Shown here one piece after another: positions 17,692 through 26,468 of a stretch of 64,000 nt of DNA (positions within the stretch are counted from its first letter, which is position 1; every line of letters begins with the position of its first letter). The translations under genes were made by a program, and so were the position numbers. A model generated the notes under the pieces. The model did not search any database, was not told the DNA's origin, and saw only the letters and a list, made by a program, of their open reading frames with translations. Source of the stretch: Flavobacterium luminosum (GTDB taxonomy: Bacteria > Bacteroidota > Bacteroidia > Flavobacteriales > Flavobacteriaceae). The stretch covers positions 38,507 to 102,506 of the forward strand of contig NZ_JAMLJM010000009.1 of assembly GCF_023635005.1 (NCBI RefSeq), read 5' to 3'.

Positions 17692-18741
17692 TTACATTTT
17701 AATAACTATTCCGTTAGGTTTAACCCCAACGTTTATTGTTTTAGTTACTGTATGGCTTGTAGTATTAATAACTGACACAGTATTGGCTGTTTGATTGGTT
17801 ACATATGCAGTATTACCGTCAGTTGTGAAGGCAATTGCGTGTGCTCCGGCTCCTGTATTAAATGAACTTCCATGCATCCACATTCCCATTCCTGCATCCC
17901 AAGTATAGTAATGTACCTTACCATTCATCGGGTCTGAAACCCATAGTTCATTTTTGATACCGTTATATGATGCTATTCCCGGCATAAACCCTAATGCAAT
18001 TGTTTCGTCAACCGTATCAGTTGCCACGTCTATAACAGAAATGGTTTGCCCGTCTTCGTTATCTACATACATTTTTCCGTTACTTCCAGTCCAAGCTCCT
18101 ACCGGATTGTCTCCAACGGCAATGGTTGTGATAATTGCTTTTGTTGCGGTGTTTATCACTGTTATATTATCATCATCGCCATTTGCTACATAAGCTTTGG
18201 CTCCATCTGATGAAAATGTTAATTCGGCAGGCATCATTCCGACTGTTATTGTATTTTTTAGTGCATATGTAGTAGCATTATACACCAATACTTTTCCATC
18301 CATATCCATTTGCGGTACCCAAATTTCTGTGCCATCCGGTGAATAAATTGTATTGTGGTTCATCGCAGGAAGATTCATGTTTTCTATCGTTTTACCAGTC
18401 ATAGCATTAATAATCAGCATTTTTCCTGTCATTCCCGATGTACTGCCTGTATGACCTGCTGAAAAATCCATTCCAGGTACGCCAATAGCCAAATGATCTT
18501 GGTGTGATGAAATGTGATGTGGCCACATAATCATATCTGCACCACTTCCCATTAATTCAATTGTTTGGGTAACTTCACCTGTAGATAATTTAATTACAGA
18601 AACCGAAGCATCTTCACCATTTATTACATAAGCCGCAGGATAATCAATATTTACGGCCATATCCATTTTGTCGTCATTGTCATTACAAGAAGACAGAAAT
18701 AATGCTCCAACGAACGAAGCTATGATTGATAAATTTTTCAT
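17692..18741 (-). CDS. YncE-family beta-propeller lipoprotein
   Basis: 349 aa. The lipobox is FLSSC (C19). The rest is built of repeated blades with the pattern VxxTxxxVxxTIxVGxxPxG (for example KAIITTIAVGDNPVGAW, SHTVTKTINVGVKPNGI), typical of seven-bladed YVTN/YncE propellers. It is outer- or inner-membrane-anchored in the periplasm. The HMHP-like segments MWPHHISSHQDH and MWMHGS are rich in His and Met, which fits a metal-linked role. It is 18 bases downstream of the second DUF3347 gene. The ligand is unknown. Confidence 0.82.
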   Translation of the reverse strand: MKNLSIIASFVGALFLSSCNDNDDKMDMAVNIDYPAAYVINGEDASVSVIKLSTGEVTQTIELMGSGADMIMWPHHISSHQDHLAIGVPGMDFSAGHTGSTSGMTGKMLIINAMTGKTIENMNLPAMNHNTIYSPDGTEIWVPQMDMDGKVLVYNATTYALKNTITVGMMPAELTFSSDGAKAYVANGDDDNITVINTATKAIITTIAVGDNPVGAWTGSNGKMYVDNEDGQTISVIDVATDTVDETIALGFMPGIASYNGIKNELWVSDPMNGKVHYYTWDAGMGMWMHGSSFNTGAGAHAIAFTTDGNTAYVTNQTANTVSVINTTSHTVTKTINVGVKPNGIVIKM

Positions 18742-18759
18742 TTATAGTTTTTTTGAAGG

Positions 18760-19632
18760 TTATTTGATTGTTTCAACAGTCTTACCACAAGTAAGCATCA
18801 TTGAACCATAATAAGGGTTTTTTACTGCATTTTCCTGGCTTAACCAATTGGCTCCTTTGCCATTATTGTACATCGGGCAAAATTGGTAATAAACAGGTTT
18901 TTCATATTTGGAAACTTTGATTAAAGCATACATATCCGCTGATAATGAAACAAAATGATCTCTTTGGTGCTTTACATCTTTAGTATCGGAAATATGCTCT
19001 GCATCTTCTTTTAATTGATTTACCACTTTCATCCACACCATATGAACATCCATATCAAGCTTTTCCATCTTCACATTATTGATGGACGCTAATAGACCTT
19101 TGGACGCTGTTGCCGCAGCATTACCATCTGAAGTAATTAAGGCATCCTTTACCAAAAAGTAATTATCAATGACCAACTTTATTTGATTATCATTTTGATT
19201 TTCAACTACTGAAGCTTCATTATGATTATTGTGCGCTGAATGGTCTTCATTGGATGCCATAGTATTAGTGGTTTCTTTTACAGGAACTTTAGCAACCCTG
19301 TCGTATTGACAACAACCATGAAGGTTATTATAAACATCATCAGGAGCTAAGAACTTATCGCTATCGTATCCGGCAAGTGCAATTCTTTTAAGTATCTCGT
19401 CTTGATTTGTTTTTTTAGAATTATATGTTAAAGTTGCCATTTTGGTTTCCTGATCCCAATCTACTTTAGCTATTTTTTTAATACTTCCTGCTTTTTCGAT
19501 TATGGATTCACACATCCCGCAGTTGCCATATATCTTAACTGTTTCTGTTTTTGAATTTTTTATTTGTGCGTTGATTGTAATTGATAGCAATACAAAAACT
19601 GCTACCATTATTTTTTTAAATGAATTTTTCAT
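18760..19632 (-). CDS. DUF3347 protein with N-terminal HMA domain
   Basis: 290 aa. A signal peptide (1-22) is followed by an HMA domain with YGNCGMCESII (C38, C41), a Cys pair GCCQYD around 110, a His-rich linker (NEDHSAHNNHNE), and a C-terminal DUF3347 domain with YYQFCPMYNNGKGANW and MLTCGKT. It is a paralogue of the gene at 13887-14627, but carries an HMA domain instead of the CPM-type module. It is the first gene of the yncE-like transcript; the 190 bases upstream hold its promoter region. A periplasmic metal buffer is the likely role. Confidence 0.85.
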   Translation of the reverse strand: MKNSFKKIMVAVFVLLSITINAQIKNSKTETVKIYGNCGMCESIIEKAGSIKKIAKVDWDQETKMATLTYNSKKTNQDEILKRIALAGYDSDKFLAPDDVYNNLHGCCQYDRVAKVPVKETTNTMASNEDHSAHNNHNEASVVENQNDNQIKLVIDNYFLVKDALITSDGNAAATASKGLLASINNVKMEKLDMDVHMVWMKVVNQLKEDAEHISDTKDVKHQRDHFVSLSADMYALIKVSKYEKPVYYQFCPMYNNGKGANWLSQENAVKNPYYGSMMLTCGKTVETIK

Positions 19633-19822
19633 CTTTAAATAATGTATATAATCAAAGAATCCTCTGATTTATTGATAAATAAAATTGGATAAATAAACAG
19701 TTTAGGGAATAGAAATATATTTAGCTACACTAAAAAGTGCAAAAATTTATTCTTTAAAACTGTTTGAAAATTATAGCTTATAGCTATGGATTTGACACAC
19801 CTATGGCTGTCAAAAAAGGAAT

Positions 19823-20194
19823 TTAGCTTATTTTAGGTATAAGCCATAAAGAACAGAAGCCAGATGAAATATTGACTTCATTATGAAAAAAGTTTTGTTT
19901 TTTATCACTTACAACGCAAAGATTGCTTTTGATTTCAATTTCGTTGAAAGTAATTACACTAAAATGTGCACTGGAAGTGGACGTGCAATTTGAATTACCA
20001 CATTTACCACTACATCCCTTTTCAGAGTGATCATCTTTATCGCAGCATGATTTTTTCTCAGTTTTAGTTTCTGATTTTTCTTTGCTACAGCAGGATTTTT
20101 CTTTTTTGGTGTTTTCTTTACCACATGCAAATGCTTCACTGGGCATTAAAAAAATGCCTAATACAAAGATTAAAACTAAGTGAAACTTTTTCAT
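19823..20194 (-). CDS. Small exported Cys/Lys-rich protein
   Basis: 123 aa. A signal peptide (1-23, ending SEAFA) is followed by a Lys/Glu-rich region with repeated CC pairs (KSCCSKEKSE, KSCCDKDD) and KGCSGKCGNSNC, ten Cys in about 50 residues. The C-terminal 50 residues are ordinary. The Cys pattern suggests a periplasmic soft-metal sponge, which fits its position at the upstream end of the metal block. No named family is recognised. Confidence 0.65.
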   Translation of the reverse strand: MKKFHLVLIFVLGIFLMPSEAFACGKENTKKEKSCCSKEKSETKTEKKSCCDKDDHSEKGCSGKCGNSNCTSTSSAHFSVITFNEIEIKSNLCVVSDKKQNFFHNEVNISSGFCSLWLIPKIS

Positions 20195-20313
20195 TTGTGC
20201 TGAATAACAGAAACAAATTTATACAATTTAAATCAATTTGTACTAAATAATTGTAAAAAACTCATACTGTTTTGTAATTCAAAGCCAACATTTTAATTAA
20301 TTTGACAGCATAA

Positions 20314-20970
20314 TTAACGTTTGTCCTTTGAATTTCTGTCAAAACTAATCAAGTTGAACATGCTTCGCATACGGGAACGTAAACGGTTTCCATAAAGATT
20401 TTCGAGCTCAGATGCCGTTAAATTAGTCGTAATGTGAGTTACTGTCTTGTTTTCCACAAACTGTTCATATCTGCTAATGAGAATTTCTGCCATTACATTG
20501 CAATCGTTTCCGAAATGCTTAATTTGTTGTTCGGCTCCTAAATCGTCAAAACAATAACCTGTCAAACGGTTTTGATTGGTCGCTTTTTGAGTATAAAAAT
20601 TTAGAGCTTCGTAACCGTGTTTTGCAAATTCAAAAGAAACTTCCCTTGCCGACTTTATTTTATAGTCATATCTGGGTGGTACAAACGGCTTTATTAAGTG
20701 TATGATTGATGTTTTCCCACAACCTACAGGACCCGATAGTATAATTCCTTTGTTAAGATCTAAACCCAACTTTAATGCATTTTCAACATCTTGGATTGCG
20801 TATATGAGTAACTTGCAAATAACCGGTTTATCCTCATCATATATTCTGAAACTTTTTCCATAGGCTTCTTTACCTTGTTGCTCAAGATATTTGAAACACT
20901 GTTCTAAATTGTACGTTCTAAAATTGTCTTTTACGATGAATGTGCTGGTAAAACTAAAGTGGTTCTGCAT
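20314..20970 (-). CDS. DnaC/IstB-like ATP-binding protein of a mobile element
   Basis: 218 aa AAA-type ATPase. Walker A is GPVGCGKT (80-87), Walker B is YCFDDLGAE (139-147), and the segment VTHITTNLTASELENLYGNRLRSR contains sensor 1 and an arginine-finger region as in helicase loaders. It overlaps the upstream initiator-like gene by 17 bases. In Bacteroidota integrative elements this pair commonly stands next to an excisionase-like HTH gene and rteC, as here. It probably loads the replicative helicase onto the excised element. Confidence 0.8.
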   Translation of the reverse strand: MQNHFSFTSTFIVKDNFRTYNLEQCFKYLEQQGKEAYGKSFRIYDEDKPVICKLLIYAIQDVENALKLGLDLNKGIILSGPVGCGKTSIIHLIKPFVPPRYDYKIKSAREVSFEFAKHGYEALNFYTQKATNQNRLTGYCFDDLGAEQQIKHFGNDCNVMAEILISRYEQFVENKTVTHITTNLTASELENLYGNRLRSRMRSMFNLISFDRNSKDKR

Positions 20971-21790
20971 AATTTTTCTGAATTGAGGTATGAAGATGAT
21001 TTGGTTGAGGTTGCGTGTTAGTTTTGTTAAATTTTTGACTGTTCAGCATCCAATTTCTAGCTGCCGCTTTCCAGTTTTTCATTTTTGACTTTCCGCTTAC
21101 CAGCCAGCCATTACTTTGAAAATGATTATAGTATTTTTGGGCTTCGATTTCGGGAACATTACATTCGCTGAAAAACTGTACTACATTTTGCCATTGTGGT
21201 GGGATTGCATTTTCTATTACTTCACCTTTTTTTTCGCGCAACTTTTTTTTGGATCCTTCGACAGGCTCGGAAAGACTAATAGCTGACTGATTTTTGAACC
21301 CGTCTTTTTTCAGGTCATTTTTGCTTTTGCCCAAGTTTAAAATGTTTGTATTGTTTGTATTGTTTATATTGTTTATAGAAGATACCAGCGGTTGTTCAGT
21401 AGCTGTTTCACTACTTGTTTGCTGCTTGTTTACTTCCTGTTCAATAACTTGTTTATTTTTTGAATTGGTTTTATTGCTTCGTTTTAATGGTTTTAGTTCA
21501 TGGGATAAATTGACCATTTGAAGCATACTTCCTTTAAACGGATTGTAGGATGGTTCGTAAATAACATAGCCTTTCTCATGCAGTTCCCGCATGCATTTGT
21601 GATAGGTTGCTTTTGAACATATCTTACTGATTCGCATTACCTCATCGCGAGTAATGCTTATGGGATTCTGAAACCGATTAAGGTTCCAGAACTGAAAAAG
21701 TGCGATGTATAAACTGATGTGGGTTGGGTTTAGAGAATGATCGTCTACCACCCTATCGAAATAAGCTGTGAGGTGTTTTATGTAATTCAT
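20954..21790 (-). CDS. Replication-initiator-like (DnaD-like) protein of a mobile element
   Basis: 278 aa. The N-terminal 90 residues look like a winged helix (LTAYFDRVVDDHSLNP, ITRDEVMRISKICSKATYHKCM), followed by a low-complexity linker rich in Asn/Thr (140-160), and a C-terminal domain with KYYNHFQSNGWLVSGKSKMKNWKAAARNW, a signature also seen in DnaD/DnaB-like and phage replication proteins. It overlaps the ATPase gene and would recruit it to an origin. The family name is less certain than that of the ATPase. Confidence 0.65.
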   Translation of the reverse strand: MNYIKHLTAYFDRVVDDHSLNPTHISLYIALFQFWNLNRFQNPISITRDEVMRISKICSKATYHKCMRELHEKGYVIYEPSYNPFKGSMLQMVNLSHELKPLKRSNKTNSKNKQVIEQEVNKQQTSSETATEQPLVSSINNINNTNNTNILNLGKSKNDLKKDGFKNQSAISLSEPVEGSKKKLREKKGEVIENAIPPQWQNVVQFFSECNVPEIEAQKYYNHFQSNGWLVSGKSKMKNWKAAARNWMLNSQKFNKTNTQPQPNHLHTSIQKNYAEPL

Positions 21791-21898
21791 AATTTTTGAG
21801 GTGCTAAGGTTCTGAGGTTCTTAGATGCTAAGTTTTTTGGTTTGCGAATAAGAGGTTGTTTCGTCGTGCCTCCTCGCAAGGGGATAGATATCCACCCC

Positions 21899-21926
21899 GC
21901 CCTACGGGCACCCCTCCAAAGGAGGG
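21899..21926. repeat. Flavobacterial short palindromic repeats
   Basis: Two adjacent small palindromes, GCCCTACGGGC (21899-21909) and CCCTCCAAAGGAGGG (21912-21926), in a GC-rich patch that stands out from the A+T-rich surroundings. Just upstream (about 21798-21832) lies a run of related words (gaggtgctaagg, gaggttcttagatgctaag). Such patches are seen as dispersed intergenic repeats in flavobacterial genomes; this is from general knowledge and was not checked here. Confidence 0.45.
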
Positions 21927-21929
21927 AAA

Positions 21930-22208
21930 TTATCTAACTGTGTTAATTTTGTTTTGAGAAAGCAATTTTTCAATATCGTCGTTGGAATAAAAGAGGGTGC
22001 CGCCGATTTTGGTATACGAAAGACTTCCGTTTATTCTATAATTTTGAAGCGTACCGGAAGAAATCCCAAGTAGTTTTCTAACCTCACTTGATTTTAGCCA
22101 TTGTTTTGAAGTAGAAGTAGATTTGACATCCAATAACTTTTTGATATCATCCAATAGTTCCTTCTTGAATTCTCTTAAATCTTCTGTTGTAATAATTGTT
22201 GCTGCCAT
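21930..22208 (-). CDS. Excisionase-like helix-turn-helix protein
   Basis: 92 aa. A short N-terminal helix and then a MerR-like HTH with the motif KQWLKSSEVRKLLGIS followed by GTLQNYRINGSLSYTKIGGTLFY, the standard HTH_17/excisionase pattern that binds DNA and directs recombination. Bacteroidota elements carry such genes next to the replication genes and rteC. No integrase gene is seen within the window, so its partner would lie to the left or has been lost. Confidence 0.8.
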   Translation of the reverse strand: MAATIITTEDLREFKKELLDDIKKLLDVKSTSTSKQWLKSSEVRKLLGISSGTLQNYRINGSLSYTKIGGTLFYSNDDIEKLLSQNKINTVR

Positions 22209-22548
22209 AGTGCTTTTTAAATGTTAAACGATTTTGAATGACGTCATTTCCTGTTACTTAATTTGCTTTGTTCGAACAGCACAAAATTGTTGCGTTTTAT
22301 TCTTTTCTTTTCCCAATGCTTATCGTAGTTACGATAAAATTTAACATCAAAAAGCTAAAAAATGCCTATTTACAAGACAATTGAAATCAAACTTTTTTAG
22401 TCGTATTACGTTTATTCATCAACAAAAAATCCGAATTAGTATTCTACTACCAATTCGGATTCAACTATTAGCTTTTTAAAAACATAATAAACTCATAACC
22501 AACAATAAAAAGATGCTAAACTTCGTAGTTACGATTACCTACGAAACC
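22209..22548. other. Intergenic region with palindromes upstream of the HTH gene
   Basis: 340 bases without a gene. It contains TATCGTAGTTACGATA (22321-22336, 7-bp arms), a 10-bp inverted repeat AATCCGAATT/AATTCGGATT (22428-22437 and 22452-22461) that could terminate the RteC-side transcript, and TTCGTAG...CTACGAA around 22523-22546. The word CGTAGTTACGA occurs twice. It probably holds the promoter and operator of the excisionase-like gene. Confidence 0.5.
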
Positions 22549-23415
22549 TCAAACACTTTCTTCTTTACTGATTTTTTGCTGCAAATTGAGCATTAATTCT
22601 TCAAGGAATTTGGTTTTGCTGCTCTTCCTTTCTTTTATCTCGTTGTAGGTTTTGTAAACATTATCCAGCTTAACATTGAAGAAATCTTCGAAAGATGAGG
22701 TTATGGTATTAATATCGGCTGCGCCATGATTTAGCGCTCCACTGGAATAAAGCGCATAAATAAGCTCAATCAAGGCCGTTTTTGGAGCAGTCCAAACTAG
22801 AACCTTATGTCTTTTCTCTTCAAAAATTTCGGAATCGTTAACTTTTAGATTCTTCAGGGCTTCCCTTATATAGTGGATGAAACGGTACATAGCTTTTACT
22901 TTAGACCAAAGCATATCCTGAGAGGTGGAAAATTCAGGAAACTGATAGTAGTCGGTCATTGGTGTAAAGGGAAAATTATCTCTTTGATTTCTTGTAAAAA
23001 ACTGATGATCCAGGTAACTGTACCCTTGCTCCATATAATGCACAAAATCAGCATTTTTATAGAAAAACTTATTGACTTTTTTTAGTTCCTTTTGAAGAAA
23101 CTCAATCTTATAAGAAGTACCGGCTTTGGGCATGCGCAGCTCACACGACCTGACTTCCGTAAAATAAATGAGGTAACTCATTGGAATGGACTTGTGATTT
23201 TTGAAGAACTCAATTTCGTCCGGCACATTCTCAAAATCATGCTGCTCTACTTTATCTTTTAGCACCGAAAGTGTTCTGTTACATAACTGAATACCTTCGT
23301 TTGCTTTTTTTAAATGATCATCGTTTGTCTCTAAAATGGCATTGCATTTTTGATTGAAATCAGTAATGTGTGCTGTAATCGTTTTCATTTGTTGTGTTTG
23401 GCTAATAGTAAGCAT
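22549..23415 (-). CDS. rteC: RteC-domain protein
   Basis: 288 aa. It matches the RteC family pattern: EIEFFKNHKSIPMSYLIYFTEVRSCELRMP, EFLQKELKKVNKFFYKNADFVHYMEQG, and the C-terminal HTH-like part KVLVWTAPKTALIELIYALYSSGALNHG. In CTnDOT elements RteC activates excision and transfer genes, so this indicates a conjugative or mobilisable element. It lies 10 bases downstream of the PLP enzyme gene. The function in this element is taken from the family. Confidence 0.85.
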   Translation of the reverse strand: MLTISQTQQMKTITAHITDFNQKCNAILETNDDHLKKANEGIQLCNRTLSVLKDKVEQHDFENVPDEIEFFKNHKSIPMSYLIYFTEVRSCELRMPKAGTSYKIEFLQKELKKVNKFFYKNADFVHYMEQGYSYLDHQFFTRNQRDNFPFTPMTDYYQFPEFSTSQDMLWSKVKAMYRFIHYIREALKNLKVNDSEIFEEKRHKVLVWTAPKTALIELIYALYSSGALNHGAADINTITSSFEDFFNVKLDNVYKTYNEIKERKSSKTKFLEELMLNLQQKISKEESV

Positions 23416-23425
23416 TGTTAGTTTT

Positions 23426-25852
23426 TTACTTTATTTCGTTTTGCAAACTGTTTAATGCCTCGAATGCAAAATTATCTTTGGCTTGTATGTAGGCTGTTTT
23501 TGGCGTTATTTCCGCTCCCAGTTTTCGTTTTTCGAATGTGGCCGAAAAGCCGAAATCTATTTTTGAATACCCTAAAATATTGGCTCTCTTAATAATCTGA
23601 AACAATAGCTGACGGTATAAATTCAATTCCTGAACATAACTATAATTCATACCGATTAGCGTTGGAACATAAGTCTTGTTCAAATTTTTATATCCGAATA
23701 CAACACCAACCATTTCAGGTTCTGTCGAATCATTTCCTTTTAAGTATAACACTATAAATTCCCATGAAGCATAGTCGTTCATTTTCTTGAAAACACTGAA
23801 TGGATAAGTGAAAGTGTTGATTGCAAAATTGTTGTCTTTTACGTTATTGTATAGCTGATATACTTTCTCTAATTCTAAATCTGATAAGCTATTTTTTACC
23901 TGAATATCAAAACAGGATTCAAAAGGAAGGATTTCTTTATTAAAATGTTTTCTGGAACGAGGTGATAGTTTCTTGGTAAAATCTTCAACAGTTGACCAAG
24001 TATTATCCGTTATCTTACAAGCTTCCGGCATATCTACTTTTATAAAGCCCTGATTGTGCAGCAAATCATTCCAACTGTTATTTGATTCAAAATCTCTCAA
24101 TACCAGCATATCTGCATTTATATCATGGTACACCTCCTCTACTCTTGAAAGCAACAATTTGATTGCTTGGTTATATAAAGAATGGCTGTTATTGCAATAA
24201 TAATGCTGCCCTTCTGTAAAAAGCGAGCCCATGCTCAATACTTTTGAAGTATGGTACAGTGGATTTGATTTCCGTTTTTCTTCTAACTGTTTTGAAACGG
24301 ATTCCGGTAACAGCATATCGTCTTTCCATAACGCACAAGTGAAGAAAGTGACTAAAACTGAAGTGTTCTCGGTATCTTTTACAATGCAATAGTAAAATTC
24401 CCAATTGTCTTGTGGATTAGGATTATTTTGAAAAACTTCTTCTAAATAGCATAGTCCTTCCCAATCGAAAACGCTTTGACCTTCCAATCCATTATTCCAA
24501 AGTTCCTTATCTATGTTGTGAATTGACGTTTCAAACTGGAGATGCAACAACCCAGAATCGGTGTTTTCCATTTTAACTTTAGGACATGATTTTTCAAGTC
24601 GAAAACTTCTTTGAATTTTATCCAAACTATTATCCGTTTCTTCCAAAGCTTTTGGAAAGTGAAATTGTAAAGCATCTGCCAGTGCTTTGATATCTTCTTT
24701 TTGATTGTGTCTTGATATTGTTATACGAATTCCGGTGTTCTTAACAGGAACTGCTGGATACAAGCCCGGATTGACAAAAAAGCCTTCCTTAAAAAGCTTT
24801 TGCGTAAGATTGTAAGCCGTAGCCGGCATACCCGTTCCAATAAAGAAAACAGGAGAATCATTTTTAACGATTAGCGGTACATTTGAATCTTTTAATAATG
24901 AATTGAAATAGGTTATTCGTTCCGTTAATTCATTTTGTAATACTGTGATTTCGGGGGACAAATGAATATCGGCTGACATTGACGCAGCGGCGAGTGATGC
25001 TGGCTCCAATTGTGCGGAAAATGTTAGTGGTCCTCCAAAGTTCTTGATTTTCTCTCTTAGTTTCCCATCTGAACAAATTAGCATTGCTCCGCTTGCCCCA
25101 AAAGTTTTACTTAAAGTCGAAACAATTAAAACATTGTTTGGTAATTGATTAAACGAGTCGAAAACATAACCAGTTCCATTTTTTCCTTTCCAACTCATGC
25201 CGTGAACATCATCAAAATACAAATGTAGCTGCGGAAACTTTTTCGTTAATTCTATTAATTCCGGTATAGGTGCAAAATCACCAAACATTGAATAGACCCC
25301 ATCTGCCATATACCATATTTTTCCGCTTCTACTGGTGAGTTCTTTGATTTTGTCTTCCAACATGTTGAGGTTATTATGACGAATCATTTCTACTGGAATT
25401 CCTCTTAGTTTGAGCTGCTGACATGCGTTTTGTACGCTCCAATGTACCTGATGATCTAAGATAACAGCATCTTCATCGCGAACCACTGTTGGAATAACTG
25501 CCAAATGCCCCAGTGTACTGTTTTTAGTAATCACGGGGGTTATACCATACATTTTTTCAATTTTAGCTTCCAATTCGCGGTACAATGGATTTGAAATGTA
25601 CGTTTTAGAAAGCGGGAACTGTGTCCCGAATTTTTGAATTGCATTGATAGCAGCCTGTTTAATTCTTTCATCTTGTTCTAAACCGAGATAACCGGTTGTT
25701 CCGAAATGAAACATCTGCTGCCCTGCAATTTGCAATGTTCTGCCGTTTAAGAAAGAATCTTCGGCATATAAATGAAGTACTCCTTCATTTTTAGCGCCCG
25801 ATATGACACTATTTACAGTGTCGATAAAGTTGTTGTGTTTAATTTTAGCCAT
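23426..25852 (-). CDS. PLP-dependent aminoacyl-CoA synthase-like enzyme fused to an acyltransferase domain
   Basis: 808 aa. Residues 1-400 are a class II alpha-oxoamine synthase fold (8-amino-7-oxononanoate synthase/2-amino-3-ketobutyrate ligase type): FGTTGYLGLEQDER, DHQVHWSVQNA, YFDDVHGMSW with D214, and the PLP lysine in STLSKTFGASG (K249). The second half, from about 440, is unlike that fold and its C-terminus (VGVVFGYKNLNKTYVPTLIGMNY and FSATFEKRKLGAEI) looks like a GNAT-type acyltransferase. A two-domain enzyme could condense an acyl-CoA and acylate the product. It sits next to rteC in the mobile element. The substrate is unknown. Confidence 0.75.
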   Translation of the reverse strand: MAKIKHNNFIDTVNSVISGAKNEGVLHLYAEDSFLNGRTLQIAGQQMFHFGTTGYLGLEQDERIKQAAINAIQKFGTQFPLSKTYISNPLYRELEAKIEKMYGITPVITKNSTLGHLAVIPTVVRDEDAVILDHQVHWSVQNACQQLKLRGIPVEMIRHNNLNMLEDKIKELTSRSGKIWYMADGVYSMFGDFAPIPELIELTKKFPQLHLYFDDVHGMSWKGKNGTGYVFDSFNQLPNNVLIVSTLSKTFGASGAMLICSDGKLREKIKNFGGPLTFSAQLEPASLAAASMSADIHLSPEITVLQNELTERITYFNSLLKDSNVPLIVKNDSPVFFIGTGMPATAYNLTQKLFKEGFFVNPGLYPAVPVKNTGIRITISRHNQKEDIKALADALQFHFPKALEETDNSLDKIQRSFRLEKSCPKVKMENTDSGLLHLQFETSIHNIDKELWNNGLEGQSVFDWEGLCYLEEVFQNNPNPQDNWEFYYCIVKDTENTSVLVTFFTCALWKDDMLLPESVSKQLEEKRKSNPLYHTSKVLSMGSLFTEGQHYYCNNSHSLYNQAIKLLLSRVEEVYHDINADMLVLRDFESNNSWNDLLHNQGFIKVDMPEACKITDNTWSTVEDFTKKLSPRSRKHFNKEILPFESCFDIQVKNSLSDLELEKVYQLYNNVKDNNFAINTFTYPFSVFKKMNDYASWEFIVLYLKGNDSTEPEMVGVVFGYKNLNKTYVPTLIGMNYSYVQELNLYRQLLFQIIKRANILGYSKIDFGFSATFEKRKLGAEITPKTAYIQAKDNFAFEALNSLQNEIK

Positions 25853-26042
25853 TTCTCTTTTGATTAGTAGTGTGTTACGTTTGGGTTATTAAGACGCCAA
25901 AATTGTAGATAAATTTTGATGTGTTTTATAGTAAATTGTCCTTACTCCTATTTTGACAACTCATATTCCCGAATTGACAAACAGTAATTGATTTTAGAGA
26001 GATTTAGCTTGTTTTGTAGGTTTTTTAATTCAGTATTATTTT

Positions 26043-26050
26043 TACTTTTG
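26043..26050 (+). promoter_or_regulatory. Candidate -7 box TAnnTTTG for the STAS/AraC operon
   Basis: TACTTTTG at 26043-26050 fits the Bacteroidota -7 consensus TAnnTTTG and lies 30 bases upstream of the start of the STAS-like gene, in the divergent gap to the PLP enzyme gene. A TTTG at 26013-26016 could be part of the -33 element, but the spacing is longer than usual. Confidence 0.4.
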
Positions 26051-26079
26051 CAGAATTGTAACATTTTATCTGATATATC

Positions 26080-26463
26080 ATGAATGCAGCTCATGATTGT
26101 TATGAAAATGCGCATGCACGGTTTTGCATTGCGCATGGCATTCTCTATTTTGAATATAAGCCGGAGACAGTTATTTCCTTAACTGTCGCCCGAAAAGTCG
26201 TGTCTGACCGGATCCAATTTCAAAATGAAATGACTTATCCTGTTTTATGTGATATCAGGGGTGTAAAAGATTCGGATAAAGCCGGCAGGGATTACCTAGC
26301 TCAATTTGGTTCGGTACTTACTAAAGCTGTAGCCATTCTTGGCAATCCTCAAGTATCTGAAACTATGGGTGATTTTTATCTAAAGATAAACAAGCCTACT
26401 ATTCCCACTTCATTTTTTACTGATGAAGAACACGCATTAGCATTCTTGAAAACTTATTTATAA
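26080..26463 (+). CDS. STAS/SpoIIAA-like small protein
   Basis: 127 aa. A compact alpha/beta protein with the pattern GILYFEYKPETVISLTVARKVV, YPVLCDIRGVKDSD, KAVAILGNPQVSETMGDFYLK, which fits the STAS-like fold of a flavobacterial family of unknown function. No phosphorylatable Ser motif of anti-sigma antagonists is obvious. It is translated just 5 bases ahead of an AraC regulator with a PAS-like domain, and may act as its partner. That is inference from the operon. Confidence 0.65.
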   Translation: MNAAHDCYENAHARFCIAHGILYFEYKPETVISLTVARKVVSDRIQFQNEMTYPVLCDIRGVKDSDKAGRDYLAQFGSVLTKAVAILGNPQVSETMGDFYLKINKPTIPTSFFTDEEHALAFLKTYL

Positions 26464-26468
26464 AGCAT

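Noticed and set aside
19954..20139. Alternative frame within the Cys-rich gene
   Set aside because: A shadow of the real frame; it has no signal peptide and no Cys pattern.
25948..26136. Minus-strand frame of 62 codons
   Set aside because: It overlaps the start of the STAS-like gene and its promoter box, and has no recognisable feature.
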